DNA from: Lachnospiraceae bacterium
GTDB lineage: Bacteria; Bacillota; Clostridia; Lachnospirales; Lachnospiraceae
Direction of reading: 5' to 3'
Assembly: GCA_004557975.1 (NCBI GenBank)
Contig: SFEV01000003.1
Location: forward strand, 29,970-93,969
Length of the DNA stretch: 64,000 nt
Under the pieces are notes generated by a model. That model ran no database searches, was not told the DNA's origin, and worked only from the letters and a program-made list of their open reading frames with translations. How positions within the stretch are numbered: position 1 is the first letter of the stretch; each line of letters starts with the position of its first letter. Shown in pieces: positions 16,558 to 25,753 of this stretch. The translations under genes and the position numbers were made by a program.

Positions 16558-18948
16558 TTATCCCATCACTACTCTCACTTCATGCTCTGAGCCCTCAGGA
16601 AATACCGGAATCTGCTCTGTTCTTCCGCCATCCACCCAGATTTCCTTCACGCCTTTCATGACGTGGGATGGATTCTCCACTGTAATCCTGTATACTGCTT
16701 TACGCCATACGCGCCGGGCTGTAAATCCGTCCCACTGTGCCGGAATGCACGGATCGATCTCCATATAATCGAACTGAGGGCGTATGCCAAGCATATATCT
16801 GGTCGCAGAGAAATAAGCCCAGCCGCCGCTTCCGGTCATAAACGGGTGGCGTGCACGCCCGTATGCCGCATGATCCACGCCCATGATAAACTGGCAGTAG
16901 GAGTACGGCTCTGCCTGGCGGATCTCAATCATGTCATTCTGTCTGGCCGGGCAGAGCGCCTCATAAAATTTCATGGCACGGTCTCCCCGTCCAAGGCGGC
17001 ATTCCGCAGCCCACACCCACGGATTCGGATGGCTGAAAATCGCCCCGTTTTCCTTGACACCCGGATAGACGCGGGTGACAAAGCCTACCTCCTCATCCGG
17101 AACTGTGTAGGACGGCCCGTTCAGCATGATTCCGTACGGTGTATACAGATACTTGTCCACACTGTCCATGGCACGGATCCCCTGCTCGTACGTGGCGGCT
17201 CCGGAAAGGACTGCCCACGCATTTGACTCCAGGTGAATTTTCCCCTCTCTGTCCTGCATCGTCCCGATCTTTCTGCCGCTCTTCGTGATGCCGCGGATAA
17301 ACCATTCCTGATCCCAGAGCTGTGTCTTGCAGACATGCTTTACTTTTTTATGCATGGCCTCATATTTTTCAATATCCTCCGCGATCCCTTTGCGCCTTGC
17401 GATTTCCAGGAAATGCTCCAGCGCCCAGACGTGCAGGAAGGATACCAGTGCACTCTCCCCTCCGCCCAGATTCAGACAGTCATTCCAGTCGGCGCGCAGT
17501 CCAAGGCAGACTCCGTGAGCCCCCACCTGCCTGTGGGAAAAATCGAGAATCTTTTTCATGTGTTCATAGACGGTTCCCTCACCGCCGTCGGCGTAACCGA
17601 TCACCTGGTCGAGAAATTCTTCTTCTCCCGTCTCTCTGATATACTCCGCAATGGACGGAATCAGCCACAGTGCATCGTCGGAGCACGTGTCCTTCAGCCC
17701 GTGAATCCTGTCCTTCGGATCCGGAACGGGGATTACCGTCGGGGAAGAAAATGGCTTCACATCCTCATTGGGCTCAAACCATGCAGGATCAAACAGATGC
17801 AGCCCGTAGCCCTCTGACACCAGCCCATGGAGAAGCTGTTCTATTCGCTGTCGGCATTTCTGCGGATTGGAATGAGGCACTGTCATGGCGTCCTGCGCCG
17901 TATCGCGGTAACCCAGACCGGTGCGGCCTCCCACCTCAATGAAGGAAGCGAATCTGGAAAACATGACATTGATCTCCGACTGGTACAGATTCCAGGTGTT
18001 CAGCATGGTATTCATATGATCGCTGGGCGTCTGCACCTGAAGCTTCGAGAATTTATCCTCCCAGTACGCTGCCAGAGCATCCGCGGCCGCATCCACATTC
18101 GCCATATCGCTGTATTTCCTGCGGATCGGTTCTGCGGCTGCACGATTTCCCTCTCCCAGCATAAACACAAGCCTTGCTTCCTCGCCCGGCTGCAGCTCCA
18201 GCTTCTTCTGCAGGACACCGCAGTGGTTTCCTCCCTTTTCAAAGGAGGAGCGGCAGGCTCCCTGCTCCACAACGAGAGGATTTGTCTCCGTCCGGTACGG
18301 ACCGATAAAAGTATCTCTCAGACAGTCAAAACCGTCCGGCTCAAAGCTTGCTGTGAAATACTGATATCCAAACTCTTCATAAAACAGATCGTGCTCAATC
18401 ACTCCGTCCGCACAGGAGGAGCCTGCCGCATAGAGGCTCATCTGAAAATTCTGATTGTCCATATCTATATGGTGGAACGAGAACTCACAGTACGAATATA
18501 CGCTCAGACTGCGCACATTTTCACTGTCATTGCGCAGCCTGACATCCCACAGTTCCACATCGTCCCCCAGAGGAATCAGCAGCTTCTGTGATGCTGTGAT
18601 TCCCTTATATTCACATTCATAGACGGAATAGGACATACCGTGGCGGCACGTATATTTCGCCTGATCCAGCGGTTTGCCCACCGGCTGCCAGGAAATACTC
18701 CAGTAGTCTCCGTCCTCCTGATCTCTCACATACACGTAATGTCCCGGGCGGTCCATGGGAACACCGTTGGGCCGGAATCTTGTGATGCGGTGATACTGAG
18801 GCGTACTGTAGAATACGTACCCCCCTGCCGTATGGTTCATGACGGCGCACATATTCTCCACGCCGATATAATTTGTCCAGGATACAGGAAGATCCACCCG
18901 GTCTATACAGTATTCTCTTTTTTCGTTATCAAAATGTCCGTATTGCAT
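16558..18948 (-). CDS. chbP: GH94 disaccharide phosphorylase, closest in pattern to N,N'-diacetylchitobiose phosphorylase
   Basis: A 796-residue cytosolic enzyme that splits a beta-linked disaccharide with phosphate, giving a sugar 1-phosphate. The N-terminal MQYGHFDNEKREYCIDR and NHTAGGYVFYSTPQY belong to GH94. The catalytic region LRADWNDCLNLGGGES holds the general acid Asp. Stretches such as DYWSISWQPVGKPLDQA, IEVGGRTGLGYRDTAQDA and ENGAIFSHPNPWVWAAE agree, from memory, better with Vibrio chitobiose phosphorylase than with cellobiose phosphorylases. If so, GlcNAc 1-phosphate and GlcNAc are the products. Cellobiose or another beta-disaccharide remains possible. It heads the locus with mutase, two-component system and transporter. 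Start has GGGGAGGG in front. Confidence 0.88.
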   Translation of the reverse strand: MQYGHFDNEKREYCIDRVDLPVSWTNYIGVENMCAVMNHTAGGYVFYSTPQYHRITRFRPNGVPMDRPGHYVYVRDQEDGDYWSISWQPVGKPLDQAKYTCRHGMSYSVYECEYKGITASQKLLIPLGDDVELWDVRLRNDSENVRSLSVYSYCEFSFHHIDMDNQNFQMSLYAAGSSCADGVIEHDLFYEEFGYQYFTASFEPDGFDCLRDTFIGPYRTETNPLVVEQGACRSSFEKGGNHCGVLQKKLELQPGEEARLVFMLGEGNRAAAEPIRRKYSDMANVDAAADALAAYWEDKFSKLQVQTPSDHMNTMLNTWNLYQSEINVMFSRFASFIEVGGRTGLGYRDTAQDAMTVPHSNPQKCRQRIEQLLHGLVSEGYGLHLFDPAWFEPNEDVKPFSSPTVIPVPDPKDRIHGLKDTCSDDALWLIPSIAEYIRETGEEEFLDQVIGYADGGEGTVYEHMKKILDFSHRQVGAHGVCLGLRADWNDCLNLGGGESALVSFLHVWALEHFLEIARRKGIAEDIEKYEAMHKKVKHVCKTQLWDQEWFIRGITKSGRKIGTMQDREGKIHLESNAWAVLSGAATYEQGIRAMDSVDKYLYTPYGIMLNGPSYTVPDEEVGFVTRVYPGVKENGAIFSHPNPWVWAAECRLGRGDRAMKFYEALCPARQNDMIEIRQAEPYSYCQFIMGVDHAAYGRARHPFMTGSGGWAYFSATRYMLGIRPQFDYMEIDPCIPAQWDGFTARRVWRKAVYRITVENPSHVMKGVKEIWVDGGRTEQIPVFPEGSEHEVRVVMG

Positions 18949-18995
18949 AATACCCTCCCCATTTTAAAATCAGTGGATTATTATCTTCCAGTATA

Positions 18996-19027
18996 ATAAA
19001 AAGAGCAGCTTATTTCCACTGCTCTTT
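18996..19027 (-). terminator. Terminator of the acyltransferase operon
   Basis: Perfect arms AAAGAGCAG (19000-19008) and CTGCTCTTT (19019-19027), followed on the minus strand by a T-rich run. It lies 30 bases after the acyltransferase stop codon and just upstream of the GH94 gene, whose promoter must lie within or after it. Confidence 0.75.
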
Positions 19028-19056
19028 ATGTTAATATTTGTTTTGAATTGCATTTT

Positions 19057-20136
19057 TCATTTTTTTCTTTTTCCAGCCCTGTGCAGCACATCCCGGATCA
19101 GATACAGCAGAGATGCTCCGCCCGTCGAGAGGAGAAATACACACGGCACAACGAGGAAGTAGTATTTCCAGCGTTCGTTGGTGACCGTCACATACGGTTT
19201 GAAAAATTCATTGTAGACAATCTTGTCAAAAATCCACGAGACAAGATAAATTCCCAGGGAAATCTGCGAAATATACAGCATCGCTCCCTGCAGCATGCGC
19301 GGCATGCGTTCCAGATTCACATGCAGAAGCAGCGTAAACAGAAGTACAGCCGTAATGAGATTTTCTCCGCCCCACGTGCTGTTTGCGGCCCACACAAAGT
19401 TTCCGCCGTCACTGCGGTAAAAATTGTAGCATCCGAACAGCATCACTGCAAGCACCAAAAGAAGCAGATTGCGTTTCCGACTGATCTTCCAGTCATACTC
19501 TCTCAGATACGCCCCGATAAAATAATAGGTAATCGGATACATGGCGGTGAAAAATCCGGGCACCAGCGGGTCATACGTCTCCGATGAGGAAGGCGCAGCG
19601 AACCACCCCGGCTGTGTCAGGTTAAAATTATTGAGCATCTTGGGCAGAAAAGTCAGCAAAACCATTGTGAGAATCAAAACCTGCTTCTCCCGTCGGCTCT
19701 TCAGCCCGTGATACGCCAGATTCAGAAACGGAATCATCAGGAACAGGCCGATATACATTTCTATGTACCACGCATAATTAGCCGCATCGTAATCAAGGAT
19801 TCCCAGCAGAGCAGACCTCAGAGTAATACTTTCTCCCTGCGCAAACCGCTTGAACAGCAGGCACGCGATGCTGGCAAGCACATAAATTTCCAGTGTCTTC
19901 AGAATCCCCCTGTAATACCTGCGCGACAGCACCTTCTGCCACATCAGATATCCGCTCAGAATCATAAACAACGGCACACACACCATAAACAGTGAGCGCA
20001 CCATGCACATAATCAGCATATCCCAGCCAACCACCGGAACGGAATAAAAACCGCTGTTAAGCAGAAAATGAACCGACAGTACACTGTAGACGGCAACACA
20101 GCGGATCAGATCCGCATTTCTGTCTCTCTGTTTCAT
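19057..20136 (-). CDS. Membrane acyltransferase, acyltransferase-3 family
   Basis: A 359-residue integral membrane protein with about ten hydrophobic helices. The N-terminal RNADLIRCVAVYSVLSVHF motif carries the conserved Arg and catalytic His of the acyltransferase-3 family, and LFMILSGYLMW follows. Such enzymes O-acetylate or succinylate surface polysaccharides or peptidoglycan. It follows the gene at 20155 by 18 bases on the same strand. The acceptor is unknown. The start at 20136 has a GGGGGAAG upstream. Confidence 0.86.
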   Translation of the reverse strand: MKQRDRNADLIRCVAVYSVLSVHFLLNSGFYSVPVVGWDMLIMCMVRSLFMVCVPLFMILSGYLMWQKVLSRRYYRGILKTLEIYVLASIACLLFKRFAQGESITLRSALLGILDYDAANYAWYIEMYIGLFLMIPFLNLAYHGLKSRREKQVLILTMVLLTFLPKMLNNFNLTQPGWFAAPSSSETYDPLVPGFFTAMYPITYYFIGAYLREYDWKISRKRNLLLLVLAVMLFGCYNFYRSDGGNFVWAANSTWGGENLITAVLLFTLLLHVNLERMPRMLQGAMLYISQISLGIYLVSWIFDKIVYNEFFKPYVTVTNERWKYYFLVVPCVFLLSTGGASLLYLIRDVLHRAGKRKK

Positions 20137-20154
20137 AGACTTGCACTTCCCCCG

Positions 20155-21489
20155 TTATTTTACAATTTTTGCTTTTGGATAAATTTTCTCCATACGCTCA
20201 TTGGGAAAGTGTTCGTCGATACAGCTTTCCAGCTTATTTTCAGCCGGTACACCCACCTGGCGCGCGGAATATCTGGCAAGGGCCGCGGAGGAAATTCCCA
20301 TATTAAGAACCATCAGTACAACAAGCACCCAGGTAAGAGCCGGTCCGATCTTTTTGGGAATCCGTTCAATCAGCCCTGACAGAAACGGATAGATACCCTT
20401 GAGCCACAGTACGGCGGCAATCCCCCAGAAGAAACAGTACAGCAGGTTGATGCGTCCGCCCAGATTAAAGGGAAGCGCACTGTAATCCCAGAATACGGTA
20501 CCGAACACCAGCTCCGTGAACACACTGCACATATACTCATAGGTACCTCCGACAACCGTTCCGTACAGGAAAATATAACGGTCACTCCTGTCACGATAGC
20601 GGTACAGGAACGCAGACAGCAGCGCACAGCCAAGCCCCCATACGATGCTGAAGGGACCGTATACCACACTGCTGCGGCTCATCCACCATCCCATAGTAAT
20701 GCGGCAGAATACCGTTTCCACAATGTCTCCGAGAAAAGCGCCGATCAGAAACAGCCAGAACAGCTTGTAAAAACCGCAGCCCCTGGCAAATCCCGTTTTC
20801 TCCTGTTCCGCCTGCGCTGATTTTGATTCCAGAATCTTCTGCGTCTCAATATTGGGATAGGAACGCTCCAGCCTCCTGCGGACTGTCCGCGTAATGGCAT
20901 TTCCGAAAGTCTCAGAAACCATCTGCATATTCCCGGTCAGCTCTGCTGTCCGGTTGATATGACGTCTCCATTTCCAGACAACAGCCAGCACGCCGGAGAG
21001 ATCCACGGCCACAACAACCAGAATCCCGTACAGCAGAATCCTGCCGATACCGGATGGAATCATGTAAATAACCTTCAACAGCAGCGGATTGCCCACCCAG
21101 AGGACGAAAACAGCAGCCGCACTGAATGCGACCAGCAGAGGAGCCGTGATAAAACCGCCAAAACCGAAACGGTACTCACTGTAATCTTTCCATTTTCTGT
21201 GGAAAATACGCTCCAGCACAATCCCTGTCACGACCACAATGACAGCTCCGATCACGGCACCGCCGAGGGCCAGAAAAACAGGATGCTCCTTAAGCTCATC
21301 CAGGAAGATACAGAACATCACGGCCGTAACGCCGTACACCGGACAAAGCGGCAGATTCAGGACACCTGTGTTGATAAATTTTTTCCGTTTCACAGCTGCC
21401 ACAGCCACACCGGCACACCAGCCGGCCAGTGAATAGATCAGAAACAGCCAGAGCAGCTCATAGGCAGAATATTGCAGACTGTGCATCAT
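20155..21489 (-). CDS. Membrane protein with two CmpB-like (DUF1113) domains
   Basis: A 444-residue integral membrane protein. The N-terminal half (ELLWLFLIYSLAGWCAGV, NTGVLNLPLCPVYGVTAV) and the C-terminal half (KLFWLFLIGAFLGDIVETV, SRSSVVYGPFSIVWGLG) repeat the same pattern of membrane helices, a Y-G-x motif and a conserved W-x-x-x-x-G; both match the putative ABC-transporter type IV / CmpB family as I know it. The two halves are joined by a cytoplasmic linker (about residues 185-245). Function of the family is not established. Two ATG codons at 21489 and 21486 share the ribosome site TGAGGTGAG. Confidence 0.75.
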   Translation of the reverse strand: MMHSLQYSAYELLWLFLIYSLAGWCAGVAVAAVKRKKFINTGVLNLPLCPVYGVTAVMFCIFLDELKEHPVFLALGGAVIGAVIVVVTGIVLERIFHRKWKDYSEYRFGFGGFITAPLLVAFSAAAVFVLWVGNPLLLKVIYMIPSGIGRILLYGILVVVAVDLSGVLAVVWKWRRHINRTAELTGNMQMVSETFGNAITRTVRRRLERSYPNIETQKILESKSAQAEQEKTGFARGCGFYKLFWLFLIGAFLGDIVETVFCRITMGWWMSRSSVVYGPFSIVWGLGCALLSAFLYRYRDRSDRYIFLYGTVVGGTYEYMCSVFTELVFGTVFWDYSALPFNLGGRINLLYCFFWGIAAVLWLKGIYPFLSGLIERIPKKIGPALTWVLVVLMVLNMGISSAALARYSARQVGVPAENKLESCIDEHFPNERMEKIYPKAKIVK

Positions 21490-21545
21490 AACTCACCTCA
21501 CGTCTTTTTCTTCATTCTACCTTTTTTTCTGTTTTCGTCAAGACC

Positions 21546-21595
21546 CGACAGAAAAATCAGAGCTGTCTATGACACGACAGAAAATCAGAGCTGTC
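21546..21595. repeat. 29-base tandem duplication at the alpha-galactosidase 3' end
   Basis: Two copies of CGACAGAAA(A)ATCAGAGCTGTC start at 21546 and 21575. The second copy contains the last codons and stop of the alpha-galactosidase gene; the first lies immediately downstream. Each copy also has short GACAG/CTGTC arms. This parallels the duplication at 2442-2519. Confidence 0.65.
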
Positions 21596-23957
21596 CTGCG
21601 CGCAGCACATAAATCCTTGAATCGAAATCTCCCGATTCCTGTTCCTCAGCCGGAACCTCACCTGCCGTCTCGTCAGTCGTCAGCAATCCCAGGTGCATCA
21701 GTTCATCTCCGTAATGACTGCCCTTGCAGCGTGAACGCATAGGTACGCAGGATCCGCATCCGTCTGCATCCGATGATGTCACCGGATCCTCAGACTTCTT
21801 CGCCCCGTCTGCCTCTGTATCTGCTGCTGTCGGAATATATCCGCTGCCGCCGACACCAGTCGGAAGTCCCGTCTGTATTACCTCATAGCACAGATCCGGA
21901 TCAAGTCCCTCCAGACGCAGCCTGCTGTAAGATACATTAACCTTGTTCAGAACGCGGTACCATCCGACCACCGCTTCCTTTTTGTCATCGCTCACCACCA
22001 TCCATGCTGTCACATTGTCCTCAAAGGGACTGCTCAGACGGTAGAATGTACCGAACTGCAGAAGCTGGCGGTACTGCTTCATAAAGCAGATCTGCGCTCT
22101 GACCTCGTTTCGTTCTTCCTCTGTCAGCCGGTTCAGATCCAGTTCGTATCCAAAGGTTCCAAAATATGCTGTATTTGCTCTCGTATGCAGCGGTGTATGA
22201 CGGCGTACCTGATGATTCGGTACAGCCGACACGTGACTTCCGATACTGCTTATGGGATAACAGAAGGAGCTTCCGTACTGAATCTTCAGACGCTCCACCG
22301 CATCGGAATCATCGCTGGCCCACGCCTGAGGCGCATAGTACAGCATGCCGGCATCAAACCGGGCACCGCCGCTTGCACATGACTCAAACAGCACATGTGG
22401 AAACTCGGAAGTCAGACGCTCATAGAGATCGTACACCCCGAGTATGTAACGGTGGAATACCTCACCCTGCCGTTCCGGTTCCAGGGCGGCACTGTAGCAC
22501 TCCGTGATACTGCGGTTCATATCCCATTTGATATAGGAAATCTTTGCCTCCCGCAGAAGCTTCGCCATCATCCCATGGATGCAGTCGACCACTTCCCTGC
22601 GTGAGAAATCAAGGACATACTGATATCGTCCATGTGAAGAAGAGCGGTCCGGCGTTCTGAGAATCCAGTCAGGATGCGCACGGTAGAGATCAGAATCCTC
22701 ATTGACCATCTCCGGCTCGAACCAGAGTCCGAACTTCATGCCGAGTGCTTCGATCTTCTCTGAAATTCCTTCAATTCCTCCCGGAAGACGGTCACGGTTT
22801 GCCACCCAGTCTCCAAGGCCTGCATGATCGCTGCTTCTCTTACCGAACCAGCCGTCATCCAGCACAAAAAGCTCTACGCCGCATGCTTTTGCCTGCTGCG
22901 CAATTTCAAGAAGACGTTCCTCCGTAAAATCAAAATAAGTAGCTTCCCAGTTGTTCAAAAGCACCGGTCTGGTGCGATCTCTCCAGTACCCGCGGGCCAG
23001 CCTTCTCCGATACAGGCGATGATACGTCTGGCTCAGATCATTCAGTCCCCTGTCCGTATAAGCCATCACAGCCTCCGGCGTCTGGAAGCTCTCTCCGCTC
23101 TCCAGTTTCCAGTCAAAGCATGCAGGATTGATTCCCAGCAGAACTCGCGTTGTATCATGCGCATCCACTTCTGCCTGTGCAAGGAAATTGCCGCTGTACA
23201 CAAGACTGAAGCCGATCGCCTCCCCCTGAAATTCATCGGCATGGGGTCTCTTCAGAATCACAAAAGGATTCTGCTCATGGGAGGAATGCCCCCTCATACT
23301 GTCAATAGCCTGAATACCGTATTCCAGGCGCCGTGTCCTGAGATGACGCTCCCTGGACCATGCCCCTGAAAACTGCAGCCACTCGTAGTCGTGATCCGGC
23401 AGATCCATGCAAAGACTCATCGCCCTTGTCAGATGCACCGTCTCCTCTCCGTCATTTTCAAACCGGGCGCTGCGCGCAATGACACCTTCCCCTGCAAAAA
23501 TGGTATACAAAAGCTGCAGAGCGACTCCTGTCACCGGATCTTTCAGGAAAACTGTCAGCGTTTCCGCCTCACTGTCATCCTCCGTATACGTAGCCGGAAG
23601 GCCTGCCAGCTTCGGCTTGCCCGGCGTAATCACATGGCTCTGATACTGGAAGTCAGACAGCCTGCTGCCGTTCTTCTGCAGCACCTCCACTGCCGGATGG
23701 CGGTAATCCGTCGTCCCGTACACGCCGTACTCCTGCTTGATATGCTCCAGGGAAAAAATCTTTTCTTCCGCATAAACGTAAGAGCCCATGGCACGTGATA
23801 TCGTCTCCAGCAGATACCCGAAATCCTCCCTGTCATGAATTCTCTTTCCAAAATACAGCTGACCCAGCTGATGGTTGCGCATAATCGTCATCACGTAGCT
23901 GATCTTTTCATTGTAAATATGGAATACTCCTGTCTTCTCATGAAATACAATACTCAT
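21585..23957 (-). CDS. GH36 alpha-galactosidase with a cysteine-containing C-terminal insertion
   Basis: A 790-residue enzyme hydrolysing alpha-1,6-galactosides such as melibiose and raffinose. Features: N-terminal beta-sandwich (1-320), ELFVLDDGWFGKR (362-374), nucleophile Asp479 in YIKWDMNR, acid/base Asp near 549 in ASDDSDAVERLK, and ESCASGGARFD (525-535). No signal peptide, so cytosolic. The start at 23957 (GGAGG upstream) is preferred over 24020. Between GSGYIPTA and SHYGDELMHLGL there is an extra, acidic segment (about 711-746) with three cysteines (734, 737, 744), and a second acidic insertion at 761-776; both are unusual for the family. An AraC gene lies upstream in the same direction. 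No dedicated transporter is adjacent. Confidence 0.94.
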   Translation of the reverse strand: MSIVFHEKTGVFHIYNEKISYVMTIMRNHQLGQLYFGKRIHDREDFGYLLETISRAMGSYVYAEEKIFSLEHIKQEYGVYGTTDYRHPAVEVLQKNGSRLSDFQYQSHVITPGKPKLAGLPATYTEDDSEAETLTVFLKDPVTGVALQLLYTIFAGEGVIARSARFENDGEETVHLTRAMSLCMDLPDHDYEWLQFSGAWSRERHLRTRRLEYGIQAIDSMRGHSSHEQNPFVILKRPHADEFQGEAIGFSLVYSGNFLAQAEVDAHDTTRVLLGINPACFDWKLESGESFQTPEAVMAYTDRGLNDLSQTYHRLYRRRLARGYWRDRTRPVLLNNWEATYFDFTEERLLEIAQQAKACGVELFVLDDGWFGKRSSDHAGLGDWVANRDRLPGGIEGISEKIEALGMKFGLWFEPEMVNEDSDLYRAHPDWILRTPDRSSSHGRYQYVLDFSRREVVDCIHGMMAKLLREAKISYIKWDMNRSITECYSAALEPERQGEVFHRYILGVYDLYERLTSEFPHVLFESCASGGARFDAGMLYYAPQAWASDDSDAVERLKIQYGSSFCYPISSIGSHVSAVPNHQVRRHTPLHTRANTAYFGTFGYELDLNRLTEEERNEVRAQICFMKQYRQLLQFGTFYRLSSPFEDNVTAWMVVSDDKKEAVVGWYRVLNKVNVSYSRLRLEGLDPDLCYEVIQTGLPTGVGGSGYIPTAADTEADGAKKSEDPVTSSDADGCGSCVPMRSRCKGSHYGDELMHLGLLTTDETAGEVPAEEQESGDFDSRIYVLRAGQL

Positions 23958-24042
23958 AATTGATTCCTCCGTTCTGTATTTATGTATTCCCAGTATAACG
24001 TATTTCACCTGAAAATACACTTCCTAATGTTACAGAAAACAG

Positions 24043-24906
24043 TCAAAATGTTGTCAGCTTCTTCCTGTTCTCCTCCAGCTCCCTCTCCCGGTAAACCGAT
24101 GGCGGAACCCCCATGCGGGCCTTAAAGCTTTTGGAAAAAACTAGTGCATCCTCATACCCACAGGAACGTGCAATCGTCGCCACGGACAGCTCTGTCGTCA
24201 CCAGAAGCTCCGCAGCCTGTGTAATTCTGTAATTGGTGAGGTATTCCTGCGGAGAGACACCGAGATATTTCCGAAACAGCGTGTACAGATAACTCCTGTT
24301 GATACAGACGTAGTCCGCAATCGCCGTCACCCGGATCGGATTGGCAAAATTGTTCTGAATAAACGAAATGGCACGTTTCACATAAAAATTCTCACCGGAC
24401 TGTATATGCGGCAATGCAGTTGCCTGTTCCGCAGCCAGCACGGAAAAAATACGGTACAGGCTGCTCTGGAGATAGTACTGATCTGAGACGGTGCACGTAT
24501 TATGCTCCATCATCTGCATCACAATCTCCCTCAGCTCCCTGATCCGGCTGCAGCGGCAGATCAGCTGTCGGCTGCCGAGTCCGATATCCCGCAGGTATTC
24601 CTCCGCGTTCTTCCCGTCAAAGCCGATCCACATGTAGGACCACGGCTCCCGCACATCCGCCTCATAGTACGTCTGAACGCGGGGAGGGATCAGAAAACCC
24701 TGCTCTGCCTCCAGATGATACGTAGTACTGCCCACCTGATACGTGCCTTTCCCCTCAAGAATAAAATGCAGAATATAGTTGGGGCGTACCGCAGGCCCGA
24801 AGCTGTGACCCGGCTCGCATCTGCCGTAGCCGCAGAAGCACAGGTGCAGATCCGTATATTTCTGCTCCGCAAGCTGTAATACGTAAGAATCCTCCATCAT
24901 TGACAT
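24043..24906 (-). CDS. AraC-family transcriptional regulator (MsmR/RafR-like)
   Basis: About 287 residues. The N-terminal half resembles a cupin sugar-sensing domain (PNYILHFILEGKGTYQV, FLIPPRVQTYYEAD). The C-terminal 100 residues form the AraC double helix-turn-helix (ADYVCINRSYLYTLFRKYLG, ATIARSCGYEDALVFSKSF). It precedes the GH36 gene by 85 bases on the same strand and is likely its activator in response to an alpha-galactoside. A TTG at 24924 or an ATG at 24900 are alternative starts; 24906 has GGAG at nine bases. Confidence 0.9.
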   Translation of the reverse strand: MSMMEDSYVLQLAEQKYTDLHLCFCGYGRCEPGHSFGPAVRPNYILHFILEGKGTYQVGSTTYHLEAEQGFLIPPRVQTYYEADVREPWSYMWIGFDGKNAEEYLRDIGLGSRQLICRCSRIRELREIVMQMMEHNTCTVSDQYYLQSSLYRIFSVLAAEQATALPHIQSGENFYVKRAISFIQNNFANPIRVTAIADYVCINRSYLYTLFRKYLGVSPQEYLTNYRITQAAELLVTTELSVATIARSCGYEDALVFSKSFKARMGVPPSVYRERELEENRKKLTTF

Positions 24907-24930
24907 TTCCCCCGTCTCCTGCAAATTCGC

Positions 24931-25575
24931 CTACCGTTCTGCCGCTGTCTGCAGAATCTGCTCCACAATCTGGCGGCTCAGAGGCATAAAGTATCCCGCG
25001 GCCGTTCCGACCAGAAACGCACAGATCAGCGTACCGATTCCAAATACCCCGCCCAGCAGCACACCTGTCAGTACAAACAACACATCCACAATCACGCGGA
25101 CCGGTCCGAATTTCTTCCTGCATTTGTCGCTGATGACAACTGCGACGAGGTCATTCGGCCCGGTCCCGGCATCTGACTGTATCACAACAGTCATACCGAA
25201 AGCGAGGATCATACACGCCGCCGCCACAATCAGCAGCCGGACCGGAAGATACATGTCCCCATTTACCAGTCCTCCCAGCAGATACGTATACATATCGATG
25301 ATCGGACCGCCTGCCGCCATACATACCAGCGTCCCCGCCTTGATATAACTCCTGTCAGCAAACAGCAGAAAAACAATAATCAGGAAACAGACACAGGCAT
25401 GAGTAATCCCATGGCTGAACGGAGTAAAGCGGTTCAGCCCCTGGATAAGCACATTGAACGGATCTGCCCCGAGATTGGCAAGCAAAAACAGCGTTACGCC
25501 GAGATGTGCTATCAGAAGCCCTGTAATAAGAATCGCCATACGTACTGTCCACTCTCTGAATGTTTTCTTTCCCAT
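24931..25575 (-). CDS. YczE/YitT-like integral membrane protein
   Basis: A 214-residue protein with about five membrane helices (MAILITGLLIAHLGVTLFLLA, ACVCFLIIVFLLFA and others). The motifs NLGADPFNVLIQG and SDAGTGPNDLVAVVISDK are the repeated G-x-x-P-F/N pattern of the YczE family. The function of these proteins is not settled; one B. subtilis member supports antibiotic synthesis. The start at 25575 has GGAAGG upstream; 25587 is an alternative. It precedes the AraC gene by 24 bases, so the three genes YczE-AraC-GH36 may share transcription from the promoter at 25627. Confidence 0.8.
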   Translation of the reverse strand: MGKKTFREWTVRMAILITGLLIAHLGVTLFLLANLGADPFNVLIQGLNRFTPFSHGITHACVCFLIIVFLLFADRSYIKAGTLVCMAAGGPIIDMYTYLLGGLVNGDMYLPVRLLIVAAACMILAFGMTVVIQSDAGTGPNDLVAVVISDKCRKKFGPVRVIVDVLFVLTGVLLGGVFGIGTLICAFLVGTAAGYFMPLSRQIVEQILQTAAER

Positions 25576-25626
25576 TTTTCCTTCCATTCCGCACACCAAA
25601 TTTCTGTGTGCTCCCGTTTTTATGTT

Positions 25627-25655
25627 ACAATACCACAGACAAAATGATACGTCAA
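25627..25655 (-). promoter_or_regulatory. Promoter of the YczE-AraC unit
   Basis: Reading the minus strand, TTGACG (25650-25655) and TATTGT (25627-25632) have a 17-base spacer and end about 50 bases before the start codon at 25575. This is a good housekeeping-sigma match. Confidence 0.6.
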
Positions 25656-25681
25656 TATCAACAAACTGTTTACAGTCAAAA

Positions 25682-25730
25682 CGCCCCGCCGCATAAAGCA
25701 GACAAAATATCCACTTTACGCGGCAGGGCG
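25682..25730 (-). terminator. Terminator of the DDAH-like gene
   Basis: A long hairpin with arms CGCCCCGCCGCATAAAG (from 25682) and CTTTACGCGGCAGGGCG (to 25730), two G-U type pairs on the transcript, followed on the minus strand by TTTTG. It lies 24 bases beyond the stop at 25754. Confidence 0.75.
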
Positions 25731-25753
25731 CTGTATCTCTGATTCCTGTCCAT

